64,000 nucleotides of DNA from an uncultured Clostridia bacterium. Lineage in GTDB: Bacteria > Bacillota > Clostridia > Christensenellales > Borkfalkiaceae. Made by a program: the position numbers and the translations under genes. Each line of letters starts with the position of its first letter. Position 1 is the stretch's first letter. Below the pieces are notes generated by a model. The model was not told the origin of the DNA. It did not search any database and saw only the letters and a program-made list of their open reading frames with translations. The stretch lies in contig CANRCK010000003.1 in assembly GCA_947629095.1 (NCBI GenBank), forward strand, positions 1 to 64,000. The letters run 5' to 3'. Of the stretch, positions 60,813 through 64,000 are shown piece by piece.

Positions 60813-62162
60813 TCATTTTTTAAGAATTATATTTTTTATGTCGTCCACGTCCTTGGCTATTTTATCGTTCACTCTCACCATTTCCTCGATTTTATCGCGG
60901 GAGTGGATAATCGTCGTGTGGTCGCGCCCGCCCAGCTCCTTGCCTATAGAAATGAGGGGGAGGGACAAAAGCTCGCACATAAGGTAGCAGCATATCTGCC
61001 GAGGTATAACTATTTCTTTTTTCTTGCTCTTCCCCGTCAGTTCCGATTTTGAAACTCTGTAATAAGCCGCCACTGCCGAAATAACGCTCTCCGAAGTTAT
61101 TTCCTCGTTTCCCTCGGAAACGGCTTCGCTCAGCGCGCTCTTCGCAAGCTCCACGGTTATGGCAACTTCGTGCAGCTTTGCGGCGAATATAACCTTCGTA
61201 AGCCTTCCTTCAAGCGTTCTCACGTCGTCGCCCGAACCGTTTGCCAAAAATTCCAGAACGTCCTCCGGCACAAGGCACTTTTTGTCGAACGCCTTCCGCT
61301 TTAAAATAGCAATCTTGTCCTCATACGTGGGGGGCTGCACGTCGTAAACGAGTCCGCCCTGGAACCTCGTTCTCAGCCTGTCCTCCAGCGCCTCCAATTC
61401 CTTCGGGGGTCGGTCGGAGGATATAACTATTTGCTTTCCCTTGGAAACAAGCTCGTTGAAGGTATGGAAGAATTCCTCCTGCACGGCTTTCTTGTTCGCA
61501 ATAAACTGAATATCGTCTATAATCAGCACGTCGGCGTTGCGGTAGTGGTGTCTCAGTCTATTTCCCCTGTCGCGCGCGTCGGGACCGCGGCTCGTGAACA
61601 TAGTGTCTATAATTTCGTTCACAAACTGCTCGCAGGTCACGTAAATAACCTTCAAATTGGGTTTATCAACAATTATTTTGTTTGCGATAGCTTGCAAAAG
61701 ATGAGTCTTTCCCAAGCCCGTGCCGCCGTAAATGAACAGCGGGTTATAAGTTCCCGCAGGGTCGTCCGCAACCGAAAGCGCCGCCGCGTGGACAAACTGG
61801 TTGTTCTTGCAGGCTACGTACGTGTCAAAGGTGAACCGCTTGTCCAGGTTGGTGGGGGGAATCACTTCGTTCTCCTCGTCGGGCGAGTTGTAGGCGTATC
61901 CGTCGCTGCCTTCAACTCTCAGGCGGAAGTCCACAAGCCCCACGTCGGCTTTAATAATAGCCTCGCGCATCTTTTCGGCTAAAGTGCCCGTTATGTACTT
62001 TGCAAAGCTCTCCGTGGGCGTTTCCAGCACTATATATCTGCCGTCTATATCCACGGGAGTAAGCTTTTCGATGTAGGTGGTATAGTTTATGTGCGAAACA
62101 AGCTCCTGCATCTTTTCTTTTATGGGATTATAAATAAAGTCAAAGTTTCCCTTTTCTGCCAT
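60813..62162 (-). CDS. dnaA: Chromosomal replication initiator DnaA
   Basis: Binds and melts the replication origin. All four domains are recognisable in 449 residues: an N-terminal helical domain (1-90), a short linker, the AAA+ domain with Walker A GGTGLGKTHLL (about 144-154) and Walker B VLIIDDIQFI, and the C-terminal DNA-binding helix-turn-helix with the signature GGRDHTTIIHS. AAAGGA lies rather far (14 bases) before the ATG. It is divergent from recF, and dnaN does not follow it, unlike the common Firmicute order dnaA-dnaN-recF. Confidence 0.99.
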   Translation of the reverse strand: MAEKGNFDFIYNPIKEKMQELVSHINYTTYIEKLTPVDIDGRYIVLETPTESFAKYITGTLAEKMREAIIKADVGLVDFRLRVEGSDGYAYNSPDEENEVIPPTNLDKRFTFDTYVACKNNQFVHAAALSVADDPAGTYNPLFIYGGTGLGKTHLLQAIANKIIVDKPNLKVIYVTCEQFVNEIIDTMFTSRGPDARDRGNRLRHHYRNADVLIIDDIQFIANKKAVQEEFFHTFNELVSKGKQIVISSDRPPKELEALEDRLRTRFQGGLVYDVQPPTYEDKIAILKRKAFDKKCLVPEDVLEFLANGSGDDVRTLEGRLTKVIFAAKLHEVAITVELAKSALSEAVSEGNEEITSESVISAVAAYYRVSKSELTGKSKKKEIVIPRQICCYLMCELLSLPLISIGKELGGRDHTTIIHSRDKIEEMVRVNDKIAKDVDDIKNIILKK

Positions 62163-62277
62163 AACGGGTCAAATATCCTTTGAATTTTAAAAAATTTTTG
62201 CTATAATAGTATGAGACGTGATGCTTAAAAACAATTATAATACAAAAAACAATTAAAATAAAGTATTTTCAGCAAAA
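62163..62277. other. AT-rich divergent region between dnaA and recF
   Basis: 115 bases, very AT-rich, with TATAAT boxes in both directions. No match to the DnaA box TTATCCACA was seen on either strand, so although the neighbourhood is typical of oriC, the origin itself is not demonstrated here. Confidence 0.5.
62180..62207 (+). promoter_or_regulatory. recF promoter
   Basis: TTGAAT, 16-bp spacer, TATAAT, giving a leader of about 64 bases. A second TATAAT at 62236-62241 has no good -35. Confidence 0.55.
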
Positions 62278-63363
62278 ATGCGCATAAAAAATTTGAATTT
62301 AAAAAATTTCAGAAATTATGCCGACGAAAGAATAGACTTCGGCGTGGGGCTGAACGTCCTCTACGGCAAAAACGCACAGGGCAAAACCAACTGTGCCGAA
62401 GCCGTATACTATCTTTGCACAGGCACGTCCCCGCGCGCAAAGCGCGATAAACAGCTCATCCGCCACGGCGAGGAGTTTGCCGAAATTTCAGCAACGGCGG
62501 AGGGCAGATACGGCAATCTGGAAATTTCCGCCAAAATCGGCGAAACGGGCAGGGAGATACGGGTAAACGGCAACAAAATCACCCGCAACGCCGATATTCT
62601 CGGCAACCTTTTCGCGGTGTTTTTCTCCCCGCACGAGCTTCGTCTCATACAGGACGGTCCCGACGAACGCCGCAGGTTTTTAAACGTCTCAATCTCCCAG
62701 CTTTCCCGCCCGTACTATATCGCCCTTGTTCGCTACAACAGGATTCTCGAGCAGCGCAACAATCTTTTAAAGGAAAAAAATCTCAACACGGTCTACGATT
62801 TACTGCCCGTCTGGGATGAGGAGCTGTGCAAATACGCCGCCACCGTTGCAAGGCAGCGCGCCGACTTCGTTTCCCGCCTTGCGCCCATCGCCGCGGACTT
62901 TCACCGCAAACTCACCGAAGGGGAGGAGACCCTTAAAATTTCCCCCGAAAAGAAGTACGCCGGCAACGAGGAGGAGCTAAAAAAGCGCCTCTATAACGAG
63001 CTTTCAAATAACTACGAGCGCGATATCCGTCTCGGCTATACCGCCTCGGGACCCCATCGCGATGATATCGACATAGAGATAGACGGCGCCGACGCAAAAT
63101 CCTTCGCGTCGCAGGGGCAAACGAGAACGGCGGCTCTTGCCATCAAGCTTGCCGAAGTTGAAATTTTCAGGGAGCTTTCGGGCGAATATCCCGTGCTCGT
63201 CCTCGACGACGTCATGAGCGAGCTGGACCTTCCCCGCCGCAAAAAGCTCGTCGGTCTGACAAAGGACAGGCAGACCATATTGACCTGCACCCACGCCGAG
63301 CGTGTTTTGTACGGGCTTGAAACCACAAAAATCCGTATAGAAGGAGGCAAAGTAAAAAAATGA
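62278..63363 (+). CDS. recF: DNA replication/repair protein RecF
   Basis: An SMC-like ATPase that loads RecA at gapped DNA with RecO and RecR. In 361 residues: RIKNLNLKNFRNY start, Walker A YGKNAQGKTN (about 29-38), the signature SQGQTRTAALAIKLAE and Walker B LVLDDVMSELD. Length is standard. No ribosome-binding site is clear. The stop overlaps the next start by four bases (ATGA). Confidence 0.97.
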   Translation: MRIKNLNLKNFRNYADERIDFGVGLNVLYGKNAQGKTNCAEAVYYLCTGTSPRAKRDKQLIRHGEEFAEISATAEGRYGNLEISAKIGETGREIRVNGNKITRNADILGNLFAVFFSPHELRLIQDGPDERRRFLNVSISQLSRPYYIALVRYNRILEQRNNLLKEKNLNTVYDLLPVWDEELCKYAATVARQRADFVSRLAPIAADFHRKLTEGEETLKISPEKKYAGNEEELKKRLYNELSNNYERDIRLGYTASGPHRDDIDIEIDGADAKSFASQGQTRTAALAIKLAEVEIFRELSGEYPVLVLDDVMSELDLPRRKKLVGLTKDRQTILTCTHAERVLYGLETTKIRIEGGKVKK

Positions 63364-64000
63364 AAGCAGATATGCACGTTCACACCGTCGCTTCCGACGG
63401 TCTGTTCACTCCCGAAAACGTAGCCGAAAACGCAATCAAAGCCAACCTCGGGCTGGTGGTTGTAACCGACCACGACACAGTGTTCAACACCCAAAAATTC
63501 AACACGGTCTGCGAAAAATCGCAGCTTAAAACGGTGAGCGGCATTGAAATTTCCGCTTATGTCGGCGACGTAAAAATCCACACTCTCGGCTACGGCTTCA
63601 ACCCCGAAAATCCCGATTTCCAATCTTTTTTGAACCAACTTTGCCAAGGCTCCTACGTGCGGACGGAGGAAATCTTAAAAAAATTGAAGTGCTGCGGCGT
63701 TCCCGTAACGTTTGAGGAGGCTTCGGCAGAGCGTATAAGCGATAAAACGCCCATTCACGCCATGCACATAGCCCGCGCCGGCGCAAAAAAAGGATATTCA
63801 ACCGACCCCGTAAAATTTTTTATGACATATATGATGTACGGCAAGCCCGCGTTTGTAAATATTTGCCGTCCTTCGCCCGAAGAAGCTATAGAGGTCATCA
63901 ATTCCGCGGGCGGAACGGCTGTAATAGCCCATCCGGGGCGCATAGATTTAAGCAAAAACGACCTGTATTCCCTTATCGTCCGTCTCGCGGGGGCGGGTCT
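63360..64000 (+). CDS. PHP-domain phosphoesterase, truncated by the window end
   Basis: The first 213 codons of a PHP-domain protein. MKADMHVHTVASDGLFTP gives the first metal motif (His6, His8), VVTDHDTV the second and AHPGRID a later one, as in the RNase AM/YciV-like phosphoesterases that act on nucleoside 3',5'-bisphosphates or short 5'-RNA. The start overlaps the recF stop and follows AAGGAGG, so the two are coupled. The C-terminal part lies outside the window. Confidence 0.9.
   Translation, partial: MKADMHVHTVASDGLFTPENVAENAIKANLGLVVVTDHDTVFNTQKFNTVCEKSQLKTVSGIEISAYVGDVKIHTLGYGFNPENPDFQSFLNQLCQGSYVRTEEILKKLKCCGVPVTFEEASAERISDKTPIHAMHIARAGAKKGYSTDPVKFFMTYMMYGKPAFVNICRPSPEEAIEVINSAGGTAVIAHPGRIDLSKNDLYSLIVRLAGAG

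Noticed and set aside
62163-62277. oriC with DnaA boxes
   Set aside because: No TTATCCACA or close variant was found on either strand; only AT-richness and gene context support an origin.

Overview
This 64-kb window is a gene-dense chromosomal segment of a low-GC Gram-positive bacterium of the class Clostridia that very probably forms endospores. Two sporulation genes are present (spoIVA and spoIIE). The ribosome-assembly cluster obgE-yhbY-nadD/yqeK-rsfS, RNase J, a type III glutamine synthetase, split glutamate synthase genes, DapL-type lysine synthesis and SigA-type promoters all fit an uncultured gut clostridium, perhaps near Christensenellales; the family is inference. I found no rRNA, tRNA, CRISPR array, transposase or phage genes.

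Layout. 1-1.5 kb: a visibly AT-rich block with a small XRE repressor facing a lipoprotein gene across tandem operators. 1.5-5.1 kb (- strand): tpiA, a lipoprotein and pgk, with related intergenic repeats after the two glycolytic genes. 5.3-12.3 kb (+): tyrA, a DUF1934 protein, a metallo-beta-lactamase-fold protein, a degenerate Rho-like protein, obgE, yhbY, a nadD-yqeK fusion and rsfS, interrupted by one opposed membrane-protein gene. 12.3-17.9 kb: deoC, a phosphohexomutase, then membrane protein/phosphoesterase/rdgB/trmL. 18-21.7 kb: a Na/Pi transporter and two membrane proteins. 21.9-30.2 kb (+): a cytosolic set of GH3 glycosidase, SGNH hydrolase, ketopantoate-reductase-like enzyme, three alpha/beta hydrolases and an ATP-grasp ligase. 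30.4-40.6 kb (+): spoIVA, a repeat-rich unknown protein, rnj, trmR/U32 tRNA-modification genes, aroA and dinB. 40.7-48 kb (+): nitrogen assimilation (glnN, three-part glutamate synthase) with purA inside. 48-51 kb (-): an ECF sigma factor, a probable anti-sigma factor and a von Willebrand lipoprotein. 51-56.4 kb (+): dapF, pyrG, dapL, malQ. 56.5-64 kb: spoIIE, mnmG and dnaA leftwards, recF and a truncated PHP-domain gene rightwards.

Most notable: (1) an intact 428-residue Rho homologue in which Walker A, Walker B, the catalytic glutamate and the RNA-translocating loops are altered or deleted, embedded in the ribosome-assembly operon; (2) several genes (trmL, the rdgB operon, a membrane protein) whose consensus promoter lies so close to the ATG that the mRNA should be leaderless or nearly so, with no Shine-Dalgarno site; (3) tandem 17-bp operators, one exactly filling a promoter spacer, beside an XRE regulator; (4) a 51-codon gene beside spoIVA whose ribosome-binding site is buried in a hairpin; (5) a 631-residue protein with about eight copies of a short helical motif and an unnamed C-terminal domain.

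All identifications come from reading motifs and family resemblance by eye; no database search was run.
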